Below, in pieces: positions 49,465-61,700 of a DNA stretch of 64,000 nucleotides. The notes beneath the pieces are model-generated. The model was not told the DNA's origin. It did not search any database and saw only the letters and a program-made list of their open reading frames with translations. Source of the DNA: Cafeteria roenbergensis (taxonomy: Eukaryota > Sar > Bigyra > Bicosoecida > Cafeteriaceae); NCBI GenBank assembly GCA_008330645.1, contig VLTN01000044.1, positions 124,001 to 188,000 of the forward strand, in the 5' to 3' direction. How positions within the stretch are numbered: the stretch's first letter is position 1; each line of letters begins with the position of its first letter. Position numbers and translations under genes: made by a program.

Positions 49465-50257
49465 TCATGCTCGAGGTGCGTCTGGGAGGGGCTTGGCGCC
49501 CGATCGTGCGCGGGAGTGATCCAGCTCCGCGCGAGCGCCGCGCAGCTGCGGGAGGGAGGGAGGGGGAGCAGACGGGGCGCGCGAGCGAGGGTGGGGATGC
49601 GGCCAATCGACCCGCGGGCCCTCGGCACCGGAGCGGCGCGTGGGCGGCGGCTGCACCGGCACCCGTGTCGCCAGCGGCGTTGGCGCTTCGAACTTGCAAG
49701 CCTCTACCAGCGGCGGCGCGACGGGGCTCCGCGCAGAGGGGGCTCACGGCCGTCTTGTACCGCTCGATCTTTGCCCGCAGCGCGTGTTTCGTGTCCTCCT
49801 GCCCTGACCAGTAGCCCATCTGGAACGCCCACGCGCCGGCGGCCACTGCTCCAACCACGGCTGCGACAAGGTTCCAGCGCCACGACCCATCGCTGTCCAG
49901 AGGGCGCAGGTCCGCCAGGAGGTCTCCTCCCGGGATCGCCACGTCCCCGGCCCCGCCCGTGCGGCGGGCCAGCGCGCCGCTGGAAGAGCCTGTGCCGAGC
50001 GCGACGGCGCTGGCCGACGCGCGGTCCTCGAACGCTGCCTCCAGCTCGCGCTCTGCCACCTGCTCCGGACGCAGCTGCGCCTTTGAGGTGGAAACAGGGG
50101 TCGTGGCTGGAGCTGCCGGCGCAGGGCTCCCGGCGGGAGGTCCGCCACGCGCGGGCACGCCGCTCAGAGTGCGCGCAGGCGCAGGCGGGGCGCCAGCCCA
50201 CCCCACGCCGGCACGGGGAGCCGCACCAAGCACTTTGCACGACCGGCGGCCAAGCAT
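49465..50257 (-). CDS. Small single-span protein with mitochondrial-type presequence, unknown
   Basis: Two exons (49748-50257 and 49465-49545) join in phase 0 to 196 residues; the 202-bp intron is GTGAG...CAG. The N-terminus (MLGRRSCKVLGAAPRAGVGW) is Arg-rich with no acidic residue for about 60 positions, like a mitochondrial presequence. One hydrophobic span (WNLVAAVVGAVAAGAWAFQ) lies near residues 128-148, followed by a charged helix (KHALRAKIERYKTALRGARA) that continues across the splice junction. No family recognised. Inferred: a mitochondrial inner-membrane protein with a coiled tail. Confidence 0.68.
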
Positions 50258-50640
50258 CGCTGCGAGGGAGCTGCACCTGCTCGCGTCTCAAGTCGGAAGC
50301 GGGTGTGCGGGTGTGCGCCCTTGTGAATTTTGCACAGTCAGTTTACCGCGGCGCTTCAGGGCAGTTGGCGCCTTTCCAAGCCACGCAATCGCCCCCAACA
50401 CCGCGACATTCGCAAGCGAGGCCTTCCTCGATGCGCATGCGCCCGTGGGCCCTCTCGGCCGCCATTCCGCGGGCCCTTACCCGCTTGCCCGCCGACCATA
50501 TCGCTCTGCCGGCCTGGGCTCAATGCTTGCGGCTGGGCAAACATGCCAGTTTCGGCAGGCGCTGCAATTGGCAGAGTTGCAGCTGCCGCCGCGGCCGCCC
50601 TCTGCCCCGGGCACTCCTGACTGGCTGGCCAGGAGCACCA
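50258..50640. promoter_or_regulatory. Divergent intergenic region
   Basis: 383 bp between the divergent small membrane-protein gene and the purple acid phosphatase. It should contain both promoters; no motif identified. Confidence 0.4.
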
Positions 50641-53309
50641 ATGCTCGCGACCATCGCCGCCCTTGCGCTCGTCGCGACCTCCGCGGCAGCGCTTGGCGCC
50701 GCGGACCCCCCCCAGATGGTGAGATTCCGTTGTTGAACCCAGCCGCCGCCGCCGGCATCTGGAAAGCGCGGGATCGCCGCCCGGGCCCAGTCCCCCGGGG
50801 CTGCAGGGGTTGCACGGGAACGCTTCGCGTGTTTTGTGGGGCGCGTGCGGCGCTGCCGAGGCTTGCGCCGGCCGGTGCAGCCGAGCGGGCCTGTTGCTGC
50901 GGCAGCCAGCGCGCGGTCCGGCCGCTCAGGTGGCAGACTTCGAAAGGAATCTACCACGTTCGGCAGGCTCGCCCGGCCGCCGACCCACGGCCCGACAACC
51001 CCGAGCCGGCCCCGCCAGCTGCACGATTGGGGCGTGTTCAACCACTCTGTGAGGCCGGATCTCTTATCGCGCCTGTGGCCTTGCCGTGCCCGCCGCAGAT
51101 TCACATTGCGCTCGCCGGCAACGACGGCGACGGCAACCCCAACGCCATGGCCATCTCATGGAACACCAACAACCAGACCAACACATCGGTGTGCCAGTAC
51201 AGCACAGACGCCTCTCTTCGCGGCGCCAACGTGACCGTGGGCACCCAGAGCAGCTACTACGCGACGTGGCAGCACCACGCCGTCACGCACGCGCTCAAGT
51301 ACTCCACCCAGTACTTCTACCGCTGCGGCGACTCCTTCGCGGGCTTCTCGGGGGTCTTTAACTTCACCACCTCGGGCGGACCCAGCCAGGAGTCCATCAC
51401 GGTGCTCCAGGTGAGACAGCCCTCCGGCGGCGGGCAATTGCCCGCCGCCGCACCTTGCAGTGCGGTGTTTCCTCCTCCTCCGCCGCGCGCCGCGGCCGCC
51501 TTCGCCGACCGCTTCACGCTGCCCGTGCCTTGCCGCTGCCTCCTTGTTGCAACAGGTGGGAGACATGGGAGTGTACAACTCGTGGGACAACCGCCAGCTG
51601 ATCGACCAGCTCGCGCCCTCGGCAGACATGCTCATGTGGAGCGGCGGTGAGCTTGCGGCCCGCAGGGCTGACTTGACGCTCGCCAGCGCACGGTTCGCGT
51701 GACCACGCTCCGCCCCTGGGCCGGCTGCAGCCAAACGCCACCCCGGCACATTGCTGTTGACTGCTGCTCCGCCCTGCCGACGCAGACATCTGCTACGCTG
51801 ACGACGCCTTCCTGCACGACCCGCTCGGCTTCGGCTACGAGCTCACGTGGGACGTGTGCCAGACCTGGCTCGAGAACGTCACCACGAGCACCCCGTTCAT
51901 GACCGCACCGGGGTGAGACGCCGCGCCCCGGCTGGCTTCCGCCTCTGCGCGAACGGCCTTGGCCGCCCCCGCCACCGCTCACCACCCCCGCCCCGCCTGC
52001 CCTCTCCCCCCCTCTGCAGCAACCACGAGGCCGAGTGCCACAGCCCCGCCTGCCTCCTGGACGAGCACCGCAAGGAGAGTCTGCACAACTTCAGCGCCTA
52101 CACACACCGCTTCCGCATGCCCTCCGCCGAGTCCCTCCCCTCCCCCGGGACCCTCAACCAGTGGTACAGGTGAGCGCCGCGCCTCCGCGTCGCTGCCTGG
52201 CTGCCGTGGACTGCCTGACTGCCGTGGGCTGCCTGGCTGCCGTGGGCTGCCTGACTGCCGTGGGCTGCCTGGCTGCCGTGGGCTGCCTGACTGCCGTGGG
52301 CTGCCTGGCTGCCGTGGGCTGCCTGGCTGCCGTGGGCTGCCTGGCTGCCGTGGACTGCCTGGCTGCCCTCCCGTCTGCCTCTGTCTGGCATCCTCGCTCC
52401 CCGCTCACCGCCCCCCACTGCCCGACTGCCCCCCACTGCCCGACCCCCACTGCCCCACGCGCCTCTCCGCACTCCCTGCTCCCGCGCGCGCAGCTACACC
52501 ATGGGCCCCGTGCGCTTCATCCACCACGACAGCGAGACTTCCTACCCGAACTCCCCCAACGACAGCTACACGGGGCTCAACAACGGTCCCTTCGGCGACC
52601 AGCTCGCCTGGGTCAAGAGCGCTCTCGAGTTCGCCAACACGCCCGAGGAGCGTGCCAAGCACCCCTGGGTCATCGTCACGGCACACCGGTGAGCACTACA
52701 GGCGCCGACGCCACTTTCAGGGGCTCGCCGCTTGGTCGCGCGCGCAGGAGACGCGGGGCGCGCGGCGCGCGGAGCAGGGGGGGGGTGGGGGCGGGGCTGG
52801 GCGTGTGTGGGATCCTGCCCGCCAACCGCAGCTCGCCGCTGCCAGCAGCTTGCGCTGCAACCACTCGACTTTGATCTCGCACCACCCCCCCCCCCCCCCC
52901 CCCGCCCCCGCTCGGTGTCCGCAGCCCCCTGTACTCGCTTGCAGAGTGCGAGGACGACGGCCAGCAGCGCGGCTCCGGCGCCGTGATGTCGGCGGCGTTC
53001 GAGGACCTCTACTACCAGAACAACGTCGACGTCCACATCTCCGGCCACGTGCACGCCTACGAGCGCCAGCACCCCGTGTACCGGAACAAGCTCACCGCAG
53101 ACGCTCCCACCTACATCGTCAGCGGTGCCGGCGGGAACTCGGAGAACCACAGCCACCTCGGCCACAAGCCCGGCGCCCTCTGGAGCGCATACTCCAACGA
53201 CGAGGACTTTGGCATCGGCATCTTCACCGTCACGCGCTCCAGCTTCGAGTGGAAGTACCTGCGCGGCGCGGGCGGCGCCGTGCTCGACTCCGTCACCCTC
53301 ACCAAGTAG
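50641..53309 (+). CDS. PAP: Secreted purple acid phosphatase
   Basis: Seven exons (50641-50718, 51099-51410, 51556-51646, 51786-51912, 52020-52169, 52494-52688, 52925-53309) join in frame to 445 residues. A signal peptide (MLATIAALALVATSAAALGA) is followed by the N-terminal fibronectin-like domain (IHIALAGNDGDG ... MAISWNT) and the binuclear metallophosphatase domain. All metal-ligand blocks are seen in order: VGDMG, GDICYADD, GNHE, VIVTAHR and SGHVHAYER. It hydrolyses phosphate esters with an Fe(III)-metal centre, typically outside the cell or in acidic vesicles, for phosphate scavenging (family knowledge). Six introns of 107-380 bp, all GTGAG...CAG. This is the most intron-rich gene in the window. 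Confidence 0.96.
52195..52370. repeat. 18-bp minisatellite in a phosphatase intron
   Basis: About nine copies of an 18-bp unit (GCCTGGCTGCCGTGGGCT, with CTGACTG variants) fill half of intron 5 of the purple acid phosphatase gene. Confidence 0.9.
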
Positions 53310-53701
53310 CGGAGCGGTTTTGTCTGTCCCCGGCCCCGTCCTCGCGCTGCCTTCGCGCTCGCCGTTGAAGAACCGCGACGCTGCGTGTGTCCCGGGCGAT
53401 GGCATCAGCTGGTGGCGCGCGCACAAATGGCTTGGCCGGCGAATGCGGTGACGTCGACCGCGCTGTGCCGAAGCGAGCTGCAGCGGCCGGTGGCACACAG
53501 GCGGCCCGGCTGCACACACCGCAAGCAATGTCAGGGCGCGGGGCTGGGAGAGAGTGTGTGAGGCGCGCCCAAGCTGGACGATTGCAGGCTTGGTCGTCGC
53601 CTGATCGGCCGACTCACGCACGCAGGCACAACTGCAAATCCCGCCAAGAAGGCCAGTGGCAGGGCGGGCAAAAGGCACGATTGATGGTTGCGAGTGCGGG
53701 C
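53310..53701. other. Intergenic, no gene seen
   Basis: 392 bp between convergent purple acid phosphatase and PP2C genes. Nothing recognisable. Confidence 0.5.
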
Positions 53702-55725
53702 TCACGCGGAGCCGGCCGCGGCGGCGGGCTCCTCCGTGGCCTCGGCAGCCTCCTCAGCGGCGCCAGCGGACGAGTACGTGGAGATCATGCGCAGGGCGTA
53801 CGTGGAGGTGGCGTCCATCGGGTCGCCGCGGGCAGAGCGCTCGGCGCGCGCCTGGTTGGCGTCCCGGCGCGCCGCCTCGAAGGACTTGACGGCCTCCTTG
53901 GACGCGGTGGGGGCGGCGTCCATGCTGACGACGATGGCGGACATGTTGTCGCGGGAGTTGCGGCGCATGCACTCGTCGATGATGAACTCGGAGGTGGCGT
54001 CGGGCGTGGCGCCGCGGCGAGCGAGCGCGTTGGCGGCGCTCCCGACCTCGTCGTTGGTCATCACATCCCAGATGCCGTCGCAGGCGACGACGATGAACTG
54101 GTCCGCAGTTGGGTCGCGCGGCCTGACGACGATGTCGGGGAGCACGCTGACCTTCTGCTCCTCCCACGACTTGGAGGCGCACTCCTTGTAGCGGAAATCG
54201 CCAAAGGCGCGGGACACGGCGAGGTCGCCGTCCACGCGGTCCATGGAGACGACACCGCCCGCGGCGTAGATGCGGGTGCGCTCGACGGCGTTGCTGGGCT
54301 TGTGGTCGAACGAGAGCGGGATGACGACGTCCTTGCTGACCATGATGGCGCGGGAGTCGCCCGAGTTGGCGCAGATGACATGCGTGGGCGTGACAAAGAC
54401 GCAGACGGCAGTGGTGCCGCTCTCCTTGAGAGTGCCAGACACCACGCGGCGGTGCAGCTCGCGGTCCAGGTTCACGAAGGCGGACGGGAGGGTGGCCTCG
54501 AAGGCGGCAGGGGTCGTGATGAGCGCCTTGCCTGTCGCCCCCTGCTCGGCCGCGTACTTGACAAGGCCGCTGCGCACAGCCTCCACGAACTCCTTCGACA
54601 CCGCCGCGCTCATGGACTCGCCGCCGTGGCCGTCAAATACACAAAAGAGGCTCACATCCTCCAGCCCCTCGCCGAGGCCGTGCTTCACAATGTGGGCGTC
54701 CTGCGGAGGGGGCGCGGACACGAGCACAGGGCGCACGTTGCAGGTCGGCTCGTGGGCGGGCAGCACTGTCCGGAAAGCGGCGACTGGGGGTGAGCTGTCG
54801 CATTGTCGCTGAGGGCCGACCCAAGTTGAGCCGCTGGCAGCTGCCGTCTGCGGCGGCGGCCGACCCTGACGACCAGCCCCCGCCGCCCAGGAAGGCGGTC
54901 GGCTCGGCCATGGAAGTCGCTGCCCGGCTTGCGTGCGAGGCTCGCCTCGAAACGGGCCCGGGGATGGGGGGGCTGGCGCCGCCGCAGCCGCCGGGCAAGG
55001 CTCCCTGCCGTGACGGCTGCCGGGCGGGTGAAAAAAAACCGACCGGCGAGCAACTGCCCGCCCGCGCGGCCCGTCCCGCATGCGCCGCGCAGGGCCGCGG
55101 GAGCGCAGCTCTGGGTCGGACCGGCGTCGGCCGGCCGCACCGGGCGGCCGCGGCCGGGAGCGGAGGCGGCCGGCAAGCGCGCAACGCGGGGAGCAGCAAG
55201 CGCTGGCATCGCATGTGCGAGCGGCAGGCTCGGGAGGCCGGGCTCGAAACACGGCCAGGCGCGCGCTCCAGGGAGCCCCGCCCCCTCCCCGTGGACGGAT
55301 TCGCACTGGGCCTTCACAGGGGCGCTGGCCGGGCAGACGATCCGGCTGCTTCCCGCTCCAGGGGAGGCACGAGGCGATGCGGCGGCTCGACTCTGGCCTG
55401 CTGCCCGGCACCGCAGGTGCGCGCCGGGGCTATGGAGCAGCGGCAGGTCGGCGAATCGGGTGCACCCGATCCTTCGCGGCCGGCGAAGAGTCGCCCGCCC
55501 AGCGCGCGCTTGGGCCGGGCCCCGGGCCGCTTCGCCTCAGGATCAGCAAGCGCACCACTTGCATGGGCGGGGCGCGCGAGTTGGGCGGCTGCGCAGAGAG
55601 CGGCGCCATCTCACCTCCTGACCGACGCGCCAGCCCTGGATGGAGCACATGGCCGCATCCAGCGGTCCCTTGGCTTCGCGGAACTCCTCCCGCACTATCT
55701 CTGGCTTGTCAAGGAAGGCCCCCAT
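53702..55725 (-). CDS. PP2C-family Ser/Thr phosphatase
   Basis: Two exons (55615-55725, 53702-54700) join to 369 residues. Exon 1 is the family start MGAFLDKPEIVREEF ... SIQGWRVGQE; exon 2 begins DAHIVKHGLG, so the junction rebuilds the metal-binding E-DAH motif. Remaining PP2C motifs are all present: FCVFDGHGG, SGTTAVCVFV, ANSGDSRAIM, FDHKP, LAVSRAFGDFRYK, VVACDGIWDVMTNDEV and DNMSAIVV. A Mg/Mn-dependent protein phosphatase, probably cytosolic; substrate unknown. The intron is 914 bp, more than twice the next longest in the window. It is head-to-head with the VAP gene. Confidence 0.95.
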
Positions 55726-55893
55726 GGTCGTTGGCGGGGGAGTGCGAAGCCGCTGCGCGCTCCGGCAGAGGCGCCAGTCGCCATATTCGGCGGAGCAAGA
55801 GACCACGCGCTCGACGGCCGGAAGCGCAGCGCCGCCCGCCACCGCGCCCCCCGGCCGCGGACCAGCTCGCGGCCCTTCGCCGGCGCCTGGCCC
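55726..55893. promoter_or_regulatory. Head-to-head promoter region, PP2C / VAP
   Basis: 168 bp between divergent ATGs; both core promoters must be here or overlap the genes. No TATA-like motif seen. Confidence 0.45.
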
Positions 55894-58442
55894 ATGGACC
55901 GCGCCTCCCTGCTCAGCGGCCACGGCGCCCCTGGCTCCAGCGACCGCCGGGGGTCGTCTGCGTCGGTCAAGTCTGGCTCCACGCTGCGCCGCGGCTCCCT
56001 GTTCGCCTTCGATACGGAAGACACACTGCAGTTCCGGCGCTGGAGGGACGAGTCGGGCGTGACTGGCCTGCGTGCCATGCTCAAGGCGCGCAACCGTGCC
56101 GAGACGCACGTCGCCTTCAAGTGCAAAACCAACAATCGCGAACGCTACCGAGTCGAACCGAACAGGTTCCTCGTCAAAGGCGGCTTGGAGACGACCATCA
56201 CGATCACTGTCTCGTCCGACGCCGTGAGTTCCTCGAGACCGCAGCGTGCGCCCCGTGGAGCCGACCTGGGCCCGAGGCTCGCCGGCCAGCCTTGCGTCGC
56301 TGTGCCGCCATCGCCCGGCGCCGCGCGCCTCTCTGCTCTCCACGCCTCGCGCCCCCCCCCCTCCACACCGCTGCTCCTTGTCGCACAGGCCAAGGCTATC
56401 ATCGCCAAAATGGCCGCGTCGGGCACCACGGAGTGGCGCTCCCAGGACCGGTTTCGCGTGAGCCGCGCTGCTGCGTCCCTTACTCCTTTGAGCCGCGGTC
56501 CCCCGCGGTCCGATCGCCGCACGGGCGTTCATGGCTGCATTGCCCGCCGCTGGGTGACAGCTGCTAGCCCCAGCCAGCCCCGTGCGTTGCAGATGGCGTT
56601 GCGACTGGCTCCTGACCGGCCCGCTGCGCTTCTGCTGCCTCCTCGCAGCTGCAACTGCTGGCGCTGTCGGAGGGCTTCGCGACTCGCGTGGTGGACCTGT
56701 CTCCGAGCAGCTTCTCCAGGGCCCTGGCGTCAGCATGGGAAACCGCTGAGGCGCGAGCCCCCGGCCGTTTCATGACTCACGACTTTCACATGTCATTCCT
56801 CGACGAGGACGAGCCAGCGGCCGCCGGCCCCGCCGCCGCTGCTGCCGCTGGTCCTGCTGATGCCACCGCTGCTGCTGCTGCTACCGCTGCTGCCACAACT
56901 GCTGGCTCTGCAGAGGAAGCCGCTGCTGTTGCTCCTGCCCGAGACAGAGCTGCTGCTTCCGGTGACGGGCACGACGCCGACGGCCGTCCAACTGATCGGA
57001 GCGGCTCGGAACACGATCCTTCCGCAAAAGTGGAAGGATCGCCCTCGACGTCGCAAGGGGCCGGTCGTCCCGGTGGCTCTGCCAAGCCTGGGCCCACTGA
57101 AGGCGCCGGCGGCGCCAGCGCCAGCGGCCGTGCAGGGGCTGCCCCGGGCGCCCACAGCGGCGCCGCCCCGCCAGGCGGCGTGTCTCGGGACGCCTTCGAC
57201 TCCCACCGGTCGACGTTCGTCCGTTCGCTCGACCACGTCCCGCTCGCAGCGGCCGGACCAAGCCCCATCACGGAGGACGGCAGCCCGGCCCCGCGCGCCC
57301 ACGCTGCCGGTGGAGCTGGCGGGGCCGCGGGCATGGACGAGGAGGATGGCCTAGTCGACGTCACCGCGGCAGCTGACGCCGAGCAGGAGCAGGAGGACGA
57401 TGCCGCGCTGATGCGCCTCTTCTCGGAGCAGCCGGCTGCTGACGACTGGGAGGCCGAGGGCCGCGGCGTAGAAGGCGACCGCGGCGGCGGCCGCGGCGGT
57501 CGCGGCGGCGGCGGCGTGGGCGTGGGCATGGGCGGCGGCGGCGGCGGAATGCAGAGCGACTCTCGTCCGTCGCCAGGATACAGCGCTGGCGGTCAAGGCT
57601 ACGGCCGCGGCCGCCGTGACTCCAGCGACCGCCGCGCTCCCGACCAACACGTCGTTGCCGACGTCGACGAGGAGGGTGCGGGCCGGCGCCGGTATCGCGA
57701 CCAGCGCTCAACACCGGGCCACGAACTGCACCCGGAAGTTGACGAGGACGAAGACGAGGAGGCGGAACAGGACGAGGACGCAGTCGCCGATGCGGAGGCG
57801 GAGGCGGAGGCGGAGGACGACACGGCCTTCCAGTTCGGCTTCGGCAGGCCCTCTCCCATGCAAGTCAGCCGGGATTCCCGCCAACCGTACCCGCAGTCGG
57901 CCGCCGACCCGCCTGCCAAGTGGGGTTCCCGCGGCGCCTCCGCGCAGCGCAGCTCTGCATCGACTGGGCAGAGCCCCGCCCCCCCGGGCGCCGCTGCCGG
58001 CCGCAACCCCCCCCTCCCCAGCTCACCTGCCCTCGAGGCTGCGCTGCGAACCGCGCAACGCGAAACCGCTGACGCAGAGGCCCGGGCAGAGGAGGCGGCG
58101 TCTGAGGTGGAGGCCACGCTGGCAGAGCTGGCTCGCGTTCGGGCAGAGCTGGCGGCGGCCAGGGCGCAGGCCGCCGCAGCGGAGGGGCGCGCCAAGGCGG
58201 CGGAGGAGGCCGCATTGGCAGGCACGCGGCGCCGCGCCGCGGGCAAGCGCGAGGGCGCCGACGATGGCTCTGCCGATACGAGCGCTTCCGCGGCCCTCAG
58301 CGGGAAGAGCGACGCGTCGCTCGGCGACGCTGCAAAGGCCAGCGGAGGCCACACCACGGCATGCGTGGTGGTCGTGGGGGTGGTGGTCTTCTGGGCTGGG
58401 GCTCTGTTGCAGGCATTCTTGTCGGGGGATATCGCAATGTGA
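55894..58442 (+). CDS. VAP-like MSP-domain, tail-anchored membrane protein
   Basis: Three exons (55894-56223, 56389-56457, 56649-58442) join to 730 residues; animal VAP is about 250. The MSP domain spans the three exons: LQFRRWRDE, then HVAFKCKTNNRERYRVEPNR (family pattern FKVKTT-RYCVRPN), then AKMAASGTTEWRSQDRFR and LQLLALSEGF. A long Ala/Gly/Ser-rich acidic linker follows, then a coiled coil (about 595-655) and a C-terminal span (ACVVVVGVVVFWAGALLQAF) ending four to five residues from the stop. MSP-domain tail-anchored proteins tether other organelles to the ER by binding FFAT motifs (family knowledge). The coiled-coil-then-anchor order is that of VAP; the linker is the novelty. Confidence 0.88.
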
Positions 58443-58797
58443 CTGACTGGCCAGCGACTGGAAGCGGATGCGATCACGATGATGTTTGGATGATGGGGCC
58501 TTGCTGAGACGAGTTGGCTCGCCGTTGCATTCTGCGCAAGTTCAAACTGGTTTTCCGCTGACCCCCGGCGGTTTCACGCACCCGTGCGCGAATGAACGCA
58601 TTCTTGGCTGCGCAACAATCCGCGCCCGACGGCTGACCCCGACGGCAGACGGGACAGCGCAAGCTTGCAGGCAGTGCGCGGTGCGCGGTGCACGGTGCGC
58701 GGTGCGCGGTGCACGGTGCACGCTGCGCGAGGGGTGCAAGTGACGAACTAAGGCCCGGCCGCGGCGCGGGCGGACCCATACCGGGCAGCACCCGGAC
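58443..58797. other. Intergenic; contains a 7-bp tandem repeat
   Basis: 355 bp between convergent VAP and the second PP2C gene. Bases 58674-58722 are seven copies of GTGCGCG/GTGCACG. Confidence 0.7.
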
Positions 58798-61700
58798 TCA
58801 GGCCGAGGCAGTCCCCGCAGCCGGGGCTGCAGCGGCCGCTGCGCTCGACGTGGCGGCCGCCGTCGCCGGGGCTCTGGGCGCGCCCCTGTCCGCGTCCTCG
58901 TCCGGGGCACTCGTGCTGTCGGCTGCTGGTCCCGACACGCCCTGGCCCCTGTGGTCAGCGGTTTCGGCCTCGTCGGCGACGAAACCGATCTCCGCCAGCA
59001 CGATGCTGGTGTCGTCCACGGCGCCCTCCTGCTCGAGCCAGCGGTGCACGGCCTCGGCCTTGAGCTCCGTGACGGCGCGGGTGAGGTGGCTGGCAGGGTC
59101 GCCGGCGCGCGCGGCCTCCCCGTGTGCGACGAGGATGCCTGTGCAGACGTCCTCGCCCTCCATAAACTCCCACAGGCCGTCGCTCGCCACCACCAGGAAG
59201 GCGTCGCTCTTTGTGAGAGTGGTGGTCGTGATGTCGGGCTCGGAAGATACGCCCGCGCGCTTGCCCACGGTGTCGCAGACGGATCGCGACATGGCCAGCC
59301 CCGGGACGTCGCTGCCCCCGCCGCACCACACGCGCACGGGGCCCTCCTCGCCGTCCGGGTAGCGGATTGCCCGCAGCTCGCCGCCCGCCAGCAGGATACG
59401 GCGGGTCTCTCGCGGCAGGGTCGGCTTGTGGTCCGCGGTGAGGTCCTTGGGAATCAGGGCTCTGCCGTCCGTCTGGACCAACATCGCGCGCGAGTCGCCC
59501 TGCGGTCACGACCCACCGGCAGCCAACCACGCTCGGAAACCTGTCGCGGGTGTGATGGACGAACCCGCGATGCGAGGCGCCATGGCGGGGCAGCGATGGA
59601 CTGCTGATGCAGGCATGATGGACATGCGATGGGCAGCACATGCACAACGGATTCGGAGCTCACCACGTTTGCGATGGTGACCACGTCACGCTGCACGATA
59701 CACACGACGGCCGTGCTGCCGCTGAGACCTGTCTCGACCGTCGGGTCACTGATGAGCTCCGCCTCCGCCTTGGCCAGAGCGGTGCGCGCGCATCCGCCCG
59801 GGTCCGCCGCTAGCTGGTCGTCCGTGTGCTCGAACAGGATGGCTGGCACGCGGCGCTCGAGGTGGGCGGAGACCAGGTGGCCGTGGTCGCCGTGGCCGTC
59901 AAACACGCACAGCAGCTGCGGTCGGGGCGGGCGGGGCGTGCGGGGGGGGGGGGGGGGGGGGGGGGGGAACGGGGGGAGTCAGCTGGGCGCGGGCAGACTG
60001 TAGAATCGGCTGCTGGGGGTTTTGCGGGTTGGCGCGACCAGGCGGGACTTGGGAGTCGCAACTAGGGCTACAAATACGGTAAATCAAATCGCAACTGGGG
60101 CATGAATGCGGGCGCTGATTCCTCGACGTTCCGACTCACCAGCGTGTCCGCCCTTCCCTCGGGGGCCTCCATCATCACGACGGCGTCCTGGTTGGGCTTG
60201 TTGGGCTGGTCTGGGCTCTGCCCGCGCTCGCAGACGCCAGCGTACGACGCAACAACGCAGAAACCGCTTGGAGCGCTGTCAGCTGCCGCCGCGGCGGTGG
60301 CGGCAGCGGCGGTGGCGGTGGCGGTTTCGGGCGCTGATGCCGACGCCAGCTGGCTTGAACCGGCATCGGCGGTGTCTCCGGCGGCGCCCGATGTCCCGCC
60401 GCCTTCAGCGGCGTCCCCGCCCCCTGTCAAGGCGGCAGCGGCAGGTACCTGCCTCGCCGCTGGGCCGCCGGGCGCCACAGGCGCGGCAGAGCCACTCCCA
60501 TCCGCCGCGGGCGCGCCCGCAGCGACAGGGGCAGCCCCATCAACGACGTCAGCGCCTCCATGGGCAACGGCCTTGCCGACCGGCCCCACTCCCCCCGCCG
60601 CCGCCGCCGCCGCCGCAGAGTCCTCTGACTTGGACTCCGCTGCCCCGCCGGCGCCGTCGCCAGAATAGTCGAGCGCAACTGCAACCCTTCCTGCGGCGTC
60701 GGCGCTGGCATCGGCGTTGGCATAGGCGCTGGCATCGGCGCTGGCATCGGCGCTGGCATCGGCGCTGGCATCGGCGTTGGCATAGGCGCTGGCGTCGGCG
60801 CTGGCATCGGCGTTGGCATCGGCCCGGCCAACGTCGCCATCAGGACCAACATCCGAGCCACCAACAACAGGACCATCATCGACGGTCGGTCCGGGGAGCT
60901 CAGCGATCGAAGCTGCGGGCACCACGCCGCCAGGCGACTCGGCTGCTCCGCTCTCTGACAACGGGTCCCCGGTTGAACGACCCGCCGAGATGCCTGCCTC
61001 CATCGTCGAGGCTCCGCTTTGCTCCGCACTGGCAGGCATCGCACCCTGTGATCGCTCGTCGTCGGCGGCCATGTGCGCAACTGCAACTGCAACTGCTCCT
61101 GCCACAGTGGGGCCCGCACCGGGAATGTCATCAGCTGACGGTGCCAGACCCGGCCCCTCTCCCGGCCCCTCTCTCGGCCCGCTCTGCGAGGGGCGGGTGG
61201 GGCCGTCGTGGTCACCGGCACCATCGGCCCCGGCCCCGGCCCCGGCCCCGGCCCCGGCGGCGTCGGCGTCGGCGTCTTCGACGTCGGTCGTTGACGATAC
61301 CGACTCCGCGTCGCTCACTCCCCCGTCCGGCAGAGGCAGCGAAACCGCGCTAGCATCGAGGTCAGACGGCGGAGAGGATGCTCCGGACAGCGGCCGGGAC
61401 ACTGCCACGTCATCCGCCGGCGTACGCTCGTCTCTGGCATCTCCGTGGTCCGCAGCCTGGCCGATGCGGGCACGACTGGCGCCTGATGGGCGCGTGACCT
61501 GATCCCCCGCGCCGCTCGATTCTGCCTTGGCATGCGACGCAGCCGATCTGACGGCGTCAGCGCGAGCCGCAGGCGGGGCGGGAGCTCCGGCCGTGCCATC
61601 GGCGCCGCTCGCCTGGGATCGCGGGCCCGACAGGGCTTGCACCAGCGCGTCGCTCACCAGCCCCATGGCGCAAAGCTGTCGGAGCTCCGAGGGACTCAGC

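Noticed and set aside
54790-56775. Plus-strand open frame covering the PP2C intron and first exon
   Set aside because: The PP2C exon 1 on the minus strand is a clear family match; the plus frame becomes real only from the VAP ATG at 55894.
60697-60830. Regularly spaced repeats as a CRISPR array
   Set aside because: Units are 12 bp, contiguous, in frame and coding; there are no spacers.
60106-61353. Arg/His-rich plus-strand frame opposite the second PP2C
   Set aside because: Shadow of Ala/Asp-coding repeats; no domain.
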